From CAWBLP01 sp963789495 (GTDB lineage Bacteria > Pseudomonadota > Alphaproteobacteria > Acetobacterales > Acetobacteraceae), in NCBI GenBank assembly GCA_963789495.1, contig CAWBLP010000009.1, forward strand, positions 62,001 through 126,000: a DNA stretch of 64,000 nucleotides. The letters are read 5' to 3'. Positions 42,846 to 51,158 of the stretch are shown here, piece by piece. The first letter of the stretch is position 1. Each line of letters opens with the position of its first letter. The position numbers and the translations under genes are program-made. Under the pieces are notes generated by a model that worked only from the letters and a program-made list of their open reading frames with translations, made no database searches and had not been told where the DNA came from.

Positions 42846-44389
42846 TGATGGCAGATGCCGCGAACGGGCTGGCTCTGGCGCTGTCCTTTGCCTTGCTGTG
42901 GCACCGGCGCTCCGTCGCCGGCATCACCATTCTCGCGGCGCAATCGGCTCTCGTGGCGCTGGCAGCGCTGGCCGCTGGCGCCTGGCTGCTGGCCGCGGTC
43001 CTGTGCGTTTGGGGGGTCGCCGGCCTGCCCTGGCTATTGCCGCGCCTGCTCGGGCGCGGCTCACCGCGCGGGTCCGGCAGGTTCGCGGTCATGCTGGGCG
43101 GTGCGGCACTCGCGGCGGTCTGCCTGCCCGTCGCCGGCATCGGCCCCGGCCTGGCCGTGGGCCTGCTGGGTGCCTTGCTTGCGGCCACGCGGCGCGACCC
43201 GATCCGGCAGATCATCGGGCTGGCCGCGCTGCAGAACGGGATCGTGCTGGCGGGGCTCGCGAGTGGAGCCGGCCTGGCGCTGGCCGCTGTTCCGCTGGTT
43301 CCAGCCTTGGCACTGGGCGCGACCTGGATCGGGCGACGGCATCGAGCGATCCCCAAAATACCCCACCTGGCGGTGTTCGTCCCCTGCGCGGCACTGTTCC
43401 TGCTGAGTTGTGCCCTGCCGGCTTATGGCGGTTTCGTCCTGGGACCGGTCCGGCTGAGCGCAGCCGGGATCTACGCCGCGATCCTGATCAGTTTCGTCGT
43501 CGCCGCTCTGCGCTTCCCAGGCCTCGGCCGCTCGGTTCCTTCCCACCCCGCAGAGATCGTGCTGGCGCTCGCGGCGGTGGCGGCGGTGCTGGTGGACGAT
43601 CCCGGCCTGGCGTGGCTGGCGCTGACGATCGCCACCGCTTGCGCCCTCATCGCCGCCCCGGCCCATCGCCTACCCCTTGCCTGCATCGGGCTCGGCCTGG
43701 CCCTGCTCGGCTGCGTCCTGCTGCCCGCCGCCCCGCTTCCGGCCTTGGCCTGCCGGTTGGCAGGCTATGCCTGTATCAGCCTGCTCAGCTCGGAACTGGC
43801 GGTACTGAGCCTCCTGCTCGTGCTGCGCCTGCCGGTTGTCATGCCGGGTCACGACCCGGCGTCGCTCGATCCGCTGCTGATCGCCGGCGGACTTTTGGCG
43901 CTGGGCGCATCGATCGCCGGATTGCTGTGGCGTCACGCTGATCGGCGGGTCACCGTGCTGGCCATGCTCGGGCAGAGCGGCGTGGCGGTGTTCGCCCTCG
44001 GCCTGGATACGCCGCAGGCAAGGTTCGCCGCGCTGGTGCAGGTGACGCTGCTGGTGTTCACGCGGCTGGCAGCAGAGCTGGCGGTGGCAGAGAGCGTGCC
44101 GCGCATGGTGGCGCTGGCGGGGCTGGCGGGGCTGCCGCCGTTCGGGCTGTTCCCCGGCCTGGCGTTGATCCTGGCGGCCACCGCCGCGGAATCCCCACCT
44201 CTGCTGGTGCCGCTGGTGCCGGGTGTGATGACCCTGGGCTGGCTGATGCTGCGCCGGCTGCATGCACCGGTCGGCCGCGTCCGTCCGGCGCTGTCCTGGG
44301 TGCCGCTCGCGCTCCTGCTGGTGCTGGGCTTCGCCATGCCGGCGCCGCTCGCCGACGGGCTGCGCAGCGTTGCGGCGGTGTTGCGATGA
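42842..44389 (+). CDS. HyfE/HyfF-like fused membrane subunit
   Basis: A 515-residue membrane protein. The first ~170 residues look like HyfE (short helices, ATRRDPIRQIIGLAALQNGIVLAGL). The remainder resembles a reduced HyfF/MrpD-type subunit (LAGYACISLLSSELAVLSLLL, MVALAGLAGLPPFGLFPGL). It is too short for two full subunits (about 216 plus 500 residues), and I do not see the HALFKALLFL helix usual in HyfF. The start at 42842 overlaps the previous stop; ATG codons at 42845 and 42848 are alternatives. Assignment rests on context and hydrophobic pattern. Confidence 0.72.
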   Translation: MMMADAANGLALALSFALLWHRRSVAGITILAAQSALVALAALAAGAWLLAAVLCVWGVAGLPWLLPRLLGRGSPRGSGRFAVMLGGAALAAVCLPVAGIGPGLAVGLLGALLAATRRDPIRQIIGLAALQNGIVLAGLASGAGLALAAVPLVPALALGATWIGRRHRAIPKIPHLAVFVPCAALFLLSCALPAYGGFVLGPVRLSAAGIYAAILISFVVAALRFPGLGRSVPSHPAEIVLALAAVAAVLVDDPGLAWLALTIATACALIAAPAHRLPLACIGLGLALLGCVLLPAAPLPALACRLAGYACISLLSSELAVLSLLLVLRLPVVMPGHDPASLDPLLIAGGLLALGASIAGLLWRHADRRVTVLAMLGQSGVAVFALGLDTPQARFAALVQVTLLVFTRLAAELAVAESVPRMVALAGLAGLPPFGLFPGLALILAATAAESPPLLVPLVPGVMTLGWLMLRRLHAPVGRVRPALSWVPLALLLVLGFAMPAPLADGLRSVAAVLR

Positions 44390-45864
44390 CGCTGCGGGAA
44401 GCTCTCGCCGCCGCTCCGGCCGAACCGTGCCACCCCTGGCCGCGCCACGTCGTGGCGGCCGAACTCTGGGTCGCGCTGCCGCAGGACCCGGCCCTGCGGT
44501 TGCTGGCGCTCTGGGCCGACACCGTGCAGGTGCACGCCCTGCTGCTGGACGACGACTCCGGCACGGTCCTGCCGGTCTCCACACCGGTGCAGGATGGCGG
44601 CTACCCGGCGCTGTCGCCGACCTGGCCGGGCGCTGCCTGGTTCGAGCGGATGGTGCAGGACCTGTGGGGCCATGCCGGGACGGGTGCGGTGGATCTGCGC
44701 CCCTGGCTGGATCACGGGCACTGGCCGCATACACGCCCTCTGGCGCCGCGTCCGGGGCCGCCGATCACCACCCCCGAACCACCGGAGCTGCTGGCGCCGG
44801 AGCAGGACGGGCTGATGCAGCTTCCCTGCGGCCCGGTGCCGAACGGGATCGGTGAGGCGGCCCATCTGCGGCTCACGCTGCGGGGCGATACGGTGCTGCG
44901 TGCCGAGGCGCGTCTCGGCTACGCCCATAAGGGCACGCTGATGCTGATGCGCGCCAAATCCCCGCGTGCTGCGGCCCGTTATGTGGCACGCCTGGCGGCG
45001 GAGGCGACGGTCGCCCACGCCCTCGCCTTTGCCCATGCGGCCGAGGCAGCCACCGAGGCCAGCCCGCCGCCCCGTGCGATCGCGCTGCGGGCCGTCATGG
45101 CGGAGCTGGAGCGCATCACCGGCCACCTGGACGAGCTGGCTCTGCTCGCCGAAACGCTGGGCGCCGGCGCTTTGGCCGCATTATGCGCGACCCATCGCGA
45201 ATGGCTGCACCGCGCCGCTTCGATCGCGTTCGGTCACCGCTTGATGATGGACTGCGTTGTGCCGGGCGGGATCGCCGCCGACATCGTCCCGAGCGGGGCG
45301 GAAGCGATCGGCGACGCAAGGCGGCAGCTCGCGGATGTCCTGCCGGCGCTGGCCGAACTGACGGAGGCGGCGGCGGACCGGCTGGCCGGGCTTGGCGTGG
45401 TGCGGCGCGAGACCGCTTCACGCCTGGCGGTGGGCGGGATCGTCGGCCGATCGGCCGGACGCCGCTTCGACGCCCGGATTGCCTACCCGCCGTATGCGGC
45501 ACTGGACCTGGTGGTGCCGACACGGTCCGGGGGCGATGCCGCCGCGCGATGCCGCCAGCGTATTGCGGAGATCGCCGAAAGCCTGCGCCTGCTGGCGGCG
45601 ATCCTGGATGCGCTGCCGGACGGCGCGATCAGCATGGCGTTGCCGCAGGTGAGCGGCGAGGGCATCGGCTGTGCGGAGTTGCAACGCGGCGATATCTGGC
45701 ACTGGCTCCGGCTGGACCATGGCCAGATCGCCGCCGCCTTCGTGCGCGATCCCGGCTGGGCGCTGTGGCCGTTGGCGGAAACCGTGCTGGCCGGCGGCCG
45801 GGTGGACGAAATGGAGCTGGTGCGCCGCTCCCTCGGCCTGCCAGGATCGGGGATGGACCTATGA
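44386..45864 (+). CDS. NuoC/NuoD-type large subunit (HyfG-like) lacking all NiFe cysteine ligands
   Basis: A 492-residue soluble subunit: an N-terminal ~130 residues like NuoC/HycE-N (PVQDGGYPALSPTWPGAAWFERMVQDLWG), then a NuoD/hydrogenase large-subunit domain (PCGPVPNGIGEAAHLRLTLRGD, ARLGYAHKGTLMLM, ELERITGHLDELALL). Where true hydrogenases have RxCGxC it reads ARLAAEATVAHA, and the C-terminal DPCxxC motif is replaced by LGLPGSGMDL. It cannot hold a NiFe site. This is the defining trait of Complex I NuoD and of Ehr complexes. Coupled to its neighbours by ATGA overlaps. Confidence 0.85.
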   Translation: MTLREALAAAPAEPCHPWPRHVVAAELWVALPQDPALRLLALWADTVQVHALLLDDDSGTVLPVSTPVQDGGYPALSPTWPGAAWFERMVQDLWGHAGTGAVDLRPWLDHGHWPHTRPLAPRPGPPITTPEPPELLAPEQDGLMQLPCGPVPNGIGEAAHLRLTLRGDTVLRAEARLGYAHKGTLMLMRAKSPRAAARYVARLAAEATVAHALAFAHAAEAATEASPPPRAIALRAVMAELERITGHLDELALLAETLGAGALAALCATHREWLHRAASIAFGHRLMMDCVVPGGIAADIVPSGAEAIGDARRQLADVLPALAELTEAAADRLAGLGVVRRETASRLAVGGIVGRSAGRRFDARIAYPPYAALDLVVPTRSGGDAAARCRQRIAEIAESLRLLAAILDALPDGAISMALPQVSGEGIGCAELQRGDIWHWLRLDHGQIAAAFVRDPGWALWPLAETVLAGGRVDEMELVRRSLGLPGSGMDL

Positions 45865-46394
45865 GCGTGCGATCGATCCTGCGGGCGATGCGGGGCGGGA
45901 CGCCGCCGGAACCGGTCGGGCCGGTGGACCAGGAGACCATCGTCTCGCTCGCCACCCGGCTGGATGCGGCGGCCCAACTCCGACTCGGGCGCAGCCTGGC
46001 GATCCGCCACGTGAACGTCGGCAGTTGCAATGGCTGCGAATTGGAGCTGCGGGCGCTGACCGGACCGATCTACGCGCTGGAGCGGTTCGGCCTGCGCTTC
46101 GTCGACTCGCCGCGCCACGCCGACATTCTGCTGGTCACCGGGCCGCTGACCCGCAATCTGCGGGAGGCGCTGGAGCAGGCCTGGGACGCGACACCCGATC
46201 CGAAATGGGTGGTGGCGGTGGGCGATTGCGCGGTGGATGGCGGGGTGTTCAAGGGCAGCTACGCGGTGCTGGACGGTGCCGGCAGCGTGGTGCCGGTGGA
46301 TCTGACCATCAGCGGCTGCCCGCCCAGTCCGGCCCGGCTGCTGGCCGGCCTGCGCGCGTTGCTGGAGGCCAACGGACGCCAGCGGCGGAGCTGA
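45861..46394 (+). CDS. NuoB/HyfI-like [4Fe-4S] small subunit
   Basis: A 177-residue protein of the NuoB/Nqo6/HyfI family, expected to hold the terminal N2-type cluster next to the large subunit. The four ligands are present: Cys56 and Cys59 (VGSCNGCELELRAL), Cys123 (AVGDCAVDGG) and Cys153 (ISGCPPSP). The start at 45861 overlaps the large-subunit stop. It is the last gene of the operon; no ferredoxin-like (HyfA/H), maturation (hyp) or formate dehydrogenase gene follows. Confidence 0.89.
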   Translation: MSVRSILRAMRGGTPPEPVGPVDQETIVSLATRLDAAAQLRLGRSLAIRHVNVGSCNGCELELRALTGPIYALERFGLRFVDSPRHADILLVTGPLTRNLREALEQAWDATPDPKWVVAVGDCAVDGGVFKGSYAVLDGAGSVVPVDLTISGCPPSPARLLAGLRALLEANGRQRRS

Positions 46395-46509
46395 CCTGCG
46401 CGCCTTTGCAGCGGCCAACGTGGGGCGGGCCAACGTGGGGGCGGGCCAAACCGGAGGCCGGCCTGCGTCCTGCGGTCACGGGACAACCGGCGGGCGAATG
46501 CCGGGCATG

Positions 46510-46541
46510 AAAAAGGCCAGGAAGACGCTTCCCCCTGGCCT
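46510..46541 (-). terminator. Rho-independent terminator
   Basis: Read on the minus strand: AGGCCAGGGGGAAGC, a short loop, then CTTCCTGGCCT followed by TTTT. It lies about 20 bases downstream of the small secreted-protein gene and fits its 3' end. Confidence 0.85.
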
Positions 46542-46560
46542 GATCTCGATGCCGGTTCGC

Positions 46561-46755
46561 TCAGCTGGCGACGTGCGACTTCTTCTTGCTCTTTGTCACG
46601 TGGTGATGGGTGCTGGCCTTGTGCACGCCGGTGGTGTGGTGCTTCTTGGCGTGATGCACCCCGGCGGTGGCCGCCGAGGCGGGCGAGGCAACGAGCGCCG
46701 CGGCCGGCAGCATCAGGGCAAGCGCGGCAATCAGGTGTTTGCGCGAGGTGGTCAC
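46561..46755 (-). CDS. Small secreted His/Lys-rich protein (acid-shock-like)
   Basis: A 64-residue precursor starting with GTG; GGAG lies at proper distance. A clear Sec signal peptide (HLIAALALMLPAAALVASPASA) is cleaved after ASA, leaving about 35 residues dominated by His, Lys, Thr and Ser (HHAKKHHTTGVHK, THHHVTKSKKK). Such peptides recall the acid-shock protein Asr; a role in buffering or metal binding in the periplasm is plausible but unproven. It has its own terminator and is monocistronic. Confidence 0.65.
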   Translation of the reverse strand: MTTSRKHLIAALALMLPAAALVASPASAATAGVHHAKKHHTTGVHKASTHHHVTKSKKKSHVAS

Positions 46756-46891
46756 GGGAATGGCTCCAAAGTCAGGAGGCGTTGCGGGAGAGGTTGATAG
46801 TCGGGGCGAAAAAGGCGCCCTAATCGACTGATACCCTTATGCGATAGTTTGCCTGAGTCGGGCAAGCACCATTTGCGGATACGCAATCGCG

Positions 46892-47314
46892 CTACAGCAG
46901 GCACAACGCGCGTAATTCCTGGCGCAACGCCGCGGGCAAGTCGGCCTCTCCCCGTGCCGGCGGCCCGATTGCGAGGTCGGCCGGTGCATCATCGGCCTGC
47001 AGGTAGCGCCACCCTTGGAACGGCTTGGTTGGCCGGCCGGCCACCGGCACCAGATGCGGATCGAGGATCAACGCGGCGCAGGCGGTGTTGTCGTCCCAAT
47101 GATCGTCGATGATCTCCAGGATCCGCTGGCGGACCACCATCGCCCCGGCGATCACCCAGTAAATTGAGCCGCCATCGACGATTTCCGCCCGCCGGCGGGG
47201 CGCATTGCGGGTGCGATGCCGCAGCGGTGGTGTGCGCAGGACGCGTTCGGTCTGCAACTCGCGCAGATGCTCGATGTCACGCACGCCGACAGCAAGCTTG
47301 GTCATATGCAGCAT
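46892..47314 (-). CDS. DUF1489 family protein
   Basis: A 140-residue soluble protein of an alphaproteobacterial family without known function. Landmarks: TKLAVGVRDIEHLRELQ at the N-terminus, RTRNAPRRRAEIVDGGSIYWVIAGAMVVRQ (core, shortened here to VDGGSIYWVIAG), and a C-terminal FQGWRYLQADDAPADL. A start at 47305 is also possible. No operon partner. Confidence 0.86.
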   Translation of the reverse strand: MLHMTKLAVGVRDIEHLRELQTERVLRTPPLRHRTRNAPRRRAEIVDGGSIYWVIAGAMVVRQRILEIIDDHWDDNTACAALILDPHLVPVAGRPTKPFQGWRYLQADDAPADLAIGPPARGEADLPAALRQELRALCLL

Positions 47315-47511
47315 CGTGCAACTCGGGGCGCTGGTGGGGCCGGGGAATCATCATGCCAGGGCATGCGGCCGGGAGCGAGGGCCAGCGACCGAGGCACCGC
47401 TCCGTGCTCCGGCGCGAGAAACTGATGTTCCTTTGCAGAATAGGGAAGCTATGCTGACCCAAACGAGGTGCCCTCTCACGGGCGCGGACATCGCGAAAGA
47501 GCCGAACCGCC

Positions 47512-48192
47512 ATGCCAAGCCAGCCGCTTGTTGGACGCAGGAGCCTGTTCCGGGCTGCCGCCGACCCGGTCGATGCCGCCGTCGTCCTCGCCACCGACTG
47601 CTCCGGCAGCATCGACAACGAAAATCTCGCGCTTCAATTCCGCGGCTATGCCGAGGCAATCACCAGCGACCTGTTCATCCGAACGGTGCAGTCCGGGCTG
47701 ACAGGCCGCATCGCCCTGACCTTCGTCGGCTGGTCCGACGCACTGCGGCAGAATCAGATGGTCCCGTGGCTGGTGATCGACGGCCCGTCGGCGGCCCGCC
47801 GGTTCACCTCGCAACTGGCCGAGGCGACTTTCCTGACCCCCGGTTTCACCTCGATCAGCGGCGCGATCGACTTCTCGCGCAAATTGCTGCTGGGCTGCCG
47901 CTATCCGACCACACGCCGGATCATCGACGTGTCGGGCGACGGCCGGAACAATGATGGCCGGCCGGTGACCGACGCGCGCGACGAGGCCGTGGCGGCGGGG
48001 CTGCGCATCAATGGCCTGCCGATCGTCAGCCGGGACGCTCAAATCTCGGAGGACTATGCGCAGAACGTGATCGGCGGACCCTCTGCCTTTGTGCGCCCGG
48101 TGAAGGATCTCGCGAGCTTTCGAACTGCCGTGCTGGACAAGCTCGTCACCGAGGTGGCAATGGACACCGGCAGGCCGCGACGCTTCGCCTGA
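47512..48192 (+). CDS. DUF1194 von Willebrand factor A-like protein
   Basis: A 226-residue vWA-fold protein. The metal-ion-dependent adhesion site is in ATDCSGSIDNENLALQ (DxSxS with Cys within), followed by the conserved Thr region in FTSISGAIDFS and VSGDGRNNDG. Members are usually exported, but no signal peptide is visible here; the N-terminus MPSQPLVGRRSLFRAA suggests a possible shift of start or a non-secreted form. It ends at the palindromic element B cluster. Confidence 0.84.
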   Translation: MPSQPLVGRRSLFRAAADPVDAAVVLATDCSGSIDNENLALQFRGYAEAITSDLFIRTVQSGLTGRIALTFVGWSDALRQNQMVPWLVIDGPSAARRFTSQLAEATFLTPGFTSISGAIDFSRKLLLGCRYPTTRRIIDVSGDGRNNDGRPVTDARDEAVAAGLRINGLPIVSRDAQISEDYAQNVIGGPSAFVRPVKDLASFRTAVLDKLVTEVAMDTGRPRRFA

Positions 48193-48201
48193 ACGGCAAG
48201 C

Positions 48202-48306
48202 TTCGGGGGCGTTGCCCCCGGAAGCCCCAGCAAGGGGCGCTGCCCTTGCATCCCCGCCAAGGGCACAGCCCTTGGAACCAACTCCGTTTGGGGTGGGGAG
48301 GGGGCC
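48202..48306. repeat. Dispersed palindromic element B, copy 2 (plus orientation)
   Basis: Hairpins CGGGGGCGTTGCCCCCG, CAAGGGGCGCTGCCCTTG and CCAAGGGCACAGCCCTTGG are followed by GTTTGGGGTGGGGAGGGGGC. It faces copy 3; the 20-base ends at 48286-48305 and 48341-48360 are inverted repeats with one mismatch. Confidence 0.78.
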
Positions 48307-48339
48307 GTTCCGCGATGATCGTTTGGTCCGGAACCGCCC

Positions 48340-48437
48340 CGCCCCCTTCCCACCCCAAACCGATCCGATTGCAAAGGCTGCGCCTTTGCTGGAGGAGGCA
48401 AGGCCTCCTGGTGGGGTCGGGGCAACGCCCCGATGGC
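48340..48437. repeat. Dispersed palindromic element B, copy 3 (minus orientation)
   Basis: The reverse complement closely follows the copy at 17378-17477 over about 100 bases (same order of hairpins, a handful of substitutions). Together with copy 2 it lies between two convergent genes and probably separates their transcripts. Confidence 0.8.
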
Positions 48438-48444
48438 TTGCTGC

Positions 48445-49519
48445 CTACGCGTTCATGCCGCGCACCGCCTCGCACACCGCCCGGGTCACCTCCTGCGTGG
48501 TCGCCGACCCGCCAAGATCAGGTGACAGGATGCCCGCCAGGCAGACCTGCTCGACAGCGCGCATCAGCACGCCCGCCGCGGCCTTCTCTCCCAGGTGCTC
48601 CAGCATCATCGAAGCGGTCCAGAAGCTGGCCACCGGATTGGCGATCCCCTTTCCGGTGATGTCGAACGCCGATCCATGGATCGGCTCGAACATGGAAGGG
48701 CCACGCCGCTCCGGGTCGACGTTGCCGGTCGGTGCAATGCCCAGGCTGCCGGCCAGCGCCGCTGCGAGGTCCGACAGGATATCCGCGTGCAGGTTGGTCG
48801 CCACCACGGTGTCCAGGCTCTGCGGCTTGCGCACCATGCGCACCGTCATCGCGTCCACCAGTTCCTTGTCCCAGCTCACCTCCGGATAGTCGCGCGACAC
48901 CAGGGAGGCGATCTCGTCCCAGAACACCATGCCATGGCGCTGCGCGTTGGACTTGGTGACCACGGTCAGCTTCTTGCGCGGGCGCGACTGCGCGATACCG
49001 AAGGCGTAGCGCATGATCCGCTCCACCCCGCGGCGGGTGAAGATGGCGGTTTCCGTCGCAACCTCCTCCGGGAAGCCGCGATGCGCCCGACCGCCATGGC
49101 CGGCGTATTCGCCCTCGCTGTTCTCGCGCACGATCACCCAATCCAGGTCGCCCGGTCCGACATCGCGCAACGGGCTGGTGGTGCCGGGCAGGATGCGGGT
49201 GGGACGCACATTGGCATACTGGTCCAGCCCCTGGCAGATCGGCAGCCGCAACCCCCACAACGTCACGTGGTCGGGAATGTCCGGGTCGCCGACCGCGCCA
49301 AAATAGATCGCGTCTGCGGTGCGCAGCCAGGCCAGCCCGTCCGACGGCATGAACCGGCCGTGCTTGCGATAATAGTCCGACCCCCAGTCGTAGTGGTCCA
49401 CCACCAGCTTGAAGCCGCCATCCCGCGCAGCCACCGCGTCCAGCACCTCCAACCCGGCACTGATCACCTCGGGGCCGATGCCGTCGGCGGGGATGGAGGC
49501 GATGCGGGTACTGGCGCAT
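48445..49519 (-). CDS. Tartrate dehydrogenase/isopropylmalate dehydrogenase family, frameshift near the start
   Basis: NAD-dependent beta-decarboxylating dehydrogenase. Motifs: FGAVGDPDIPDHVTLWGLRLPICQ (shortened: DHVTLWGLRLPICQ, typical of tartrate/D-malate dehydrogenases), VIVRENSEGEYAG, the Lys in VVTKSNAQRHG, NLHADILSDLAAALAGSLG and FEPIHGSAFDITGKG. The expected N-terminus MRQYRIASIPADGIGPE is recovered only if one base is removed from the triple C after TAC (plus-strand 49506-49508). Otherwise translation could begin at the GTG at 49467, losing the conserved GIGPE loop. Probably tartrate or D-malate catabolism. Confidence 0.9.
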
Positions 49520-49727
49520 GGGCTGGTCCTGTCGGTTAAGTCAGCGCGATTTTCTCCCCGCGGCGCTGCCGCGTCCAGCCGGTAGCGGCGGGTCCATCAT
49601 GTGAGCCCCGCCATCATGCCCCCCCCGCGCGAGGGCGAGCATCCGGCACCATGTGAACGCGACCCGACAACAACACCTTGGCCTGGGGAAACCGCGGCAG
49701 GCTGACGCACCAACGCCTCCGCCCCTG

Positions 49728-51158
49728 TCACGGCCCGGGACGAGCAACCAGGGTCCGCTGCCGCCGCTCCTGGTGGCGCTTCCACCGGCGAGCCGCTCGG
49801 CCCGCGAGCGCAACCGGCACAGCTCCAAGTGCGCGCCCATGGCGTTCAGGTGCATGGGCTTCCGCCTGCTTTGTCGTCCGAGCCCCGACGGCCGGCTTCG
49901 CGACGGCGCCACCCATGACCTCCGCCTGCTCTGGTGCACGGGCTTCTGCCTGCCTTGTCATCGCGTTCGAGCAGGCGCCGCTCAGTGGCGCGTGGTCCAA
50001 GCCGGGCCCTTGTTCTGCTGCTCGGCCTGCTGCGTGCACCGTCATCCGCACCGCGGACGCAGCGTTCCCGACGGCGCGACCCGTATCGGACGCAGCGTCT
50101 GGTGCATGGGCTGCTGCCAGCATCGGCACCGCCACCGCCTGCGCCGGGCGCGGGGTGGCGCCGCCGGTGCCGGAACCGGGTTCTGGTGCATGGGCTGCTG
50201 CCACCATCGGCACCGCCACCGCCGGCGCCGGGCGCGGGGTGGCGCCGCCGGTGCCGGAACCGGGTTCTGGTGCATGGGCTGCTGCCAGCATCGGCACCGC
50301 CACCGTCTGCGCCGGGCGCGGGGTGGCACCGCCGGTGCCGGAACCGGGTTCTGGTGCATGGGCTGCTTCCACCATCGGCACCGCCACCGCCTGCGCCGGG
50401 CGCGGGGTGGCGCCGCCGGTGCCGGAACCGGGTTCTGGTGCATGGGGTTCTGCGCGCATTGCCATCGCCGCCGCTTGCGACGAACCCGCGACGGTGTCGC
50501 CCGATCCGTCGCCAGGTTCTGGTGCCAGGGGTTCTGCCGGCATTCCCATCGCAATTGCCGGCGCGGCTGAACCGGCGTCCGACCCGGCCGCTGGTGCATG
50601 GGCTTCTGCACCGGCGCAGCGCCCGCCTGCCGCGGCACCCGCCGGTTCCACCCTGACCTGCCGGATCCGCGCGATCGCCTCCTGCCACGGGGCCAGCGCC
50701 GCCGCCTCGGCGCGCAGCACCGCGCGGTCCTGCGCCGCTGTCAGGCCGCCGGTCGGAAATGGCGGCGGCAACAGCTCCGGGGGCATGCGCAGCAGCCGCT
50801 CCGCGAGGTCCTCCGGCAGCCGCGCGAAATGGCGCGCCGCCTCGTTCCCCACCCGCCCGCGGCGCAGCATCGTCAGGCTGTAGCGGTTCTGCGCCCGCAC
50901 TTCCGCACCGTAGCCGCCGTGGATGGTCCGAGCCGCGCGCAGCCGCGCCTTCCCCTCTGCCGTGCGAGGCCCGGTGCTGCGCCCGCCATGCATCCGGCAG
51001 CGCAGTTTGCCCTGGATCGCCGGTGCCCGGCACGGACAGCCGGCGCGAGTGCGGGCCCCGCAACGCGGTGCCAGGTGCAGGTTCGGGTTGCCGCGCTTGC
51101 GGCTTTCAGGCGGCGGTGCGGCCGGCTCCGCGGAGGCGGCGGAGAATGGGCTGGGCAT
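49728..51158 (-). CDS. HGGxSTGP-motif protein with 28-residue repeats
   Basis: A 476-residue protein; GGAG precedes the start. The N-terminal ~80 residues hold a cysteine-containing CGARTRAGCPCRAPAI and the signature MHGGRSTGPRTAEGKARL, found in a family of unknown function often carried near mobile DNA. The middle has an 84-bp tandem repeat (50100-50460) coding for AHAPEPGSGTGGATPRPAQA plus VAVPMLAA, four to five units that differ by only a few bases. The rest is Ala/Pro-rich, with scattered AHAPE motifs. The region looks disordered; function unknown. Confidence 0.76.
   Translation of the reverse strand: MPSPFSAASAEPAAPPPESRKRGNPNLHLAPRCGARTRAGCPCRAPAIQGKLRCRMHGGRSTGPRTAEGKARLRAARTIHGGYGAEVRAQNRYSLTMLRRGRVGNEAARHFARLPEDLAERLLRMPPELLPPPFPTGGLTAAQDRAVLRAEAAALAPWQEAIARIRQVRVEPAGAAAGGRCAGAEAHAPAAGSDAGSAAPAIAMGMPAEPLAPEPGDGSGDTVAGSSQAAAMAMRAEPHAPEPGSGTGGATPRPAQAVAVPMVEAAHAPEPGSGTGGATPRPAQTVAVPMLAAAHAPEPGSGTGGATPRPAPAVAVPMVAAAHAPEPGSGTGGATPRPAQAVAVPMLAAAHAPDAASDTGRAVGNAASAVRMTVHAAGRAAEQGPGLDHAPLSGACSNAMTRQAEARAPEQAEVMGGAVAKPAVGARTTKQAEAHAPERHGRALGAVPVALAGRAARRWKRHQERRQRTLVARPGP
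50100..50460 (-). repeat. 84-bp tandem repeat inside the HGGxSTGP gene
   Basis: Successive copies start near 50102, 50186, 50270, 50354 and 50438, each beginning GGTTCTGGTGCATGGG on the plus strand. Differences are single bases, so the array is young. Divisibility by three keeps the frame open. Confidence 0.9.

Noticed and set aside
40039..46394. Calling the operon a functional hydrogenase-4 or formate hydrogenlyase.
   Set aside because: The large subunit lacks all NiFe-binding cysteines, and hyp, ferredoxin-subunit and formate dehydrogenase genes are absent.
50100..50460. CRISPR-like array.
   Set aside because: The 84-bp units follow directly without spacers and keep an open reading frame; this is a coding tandem repeat.
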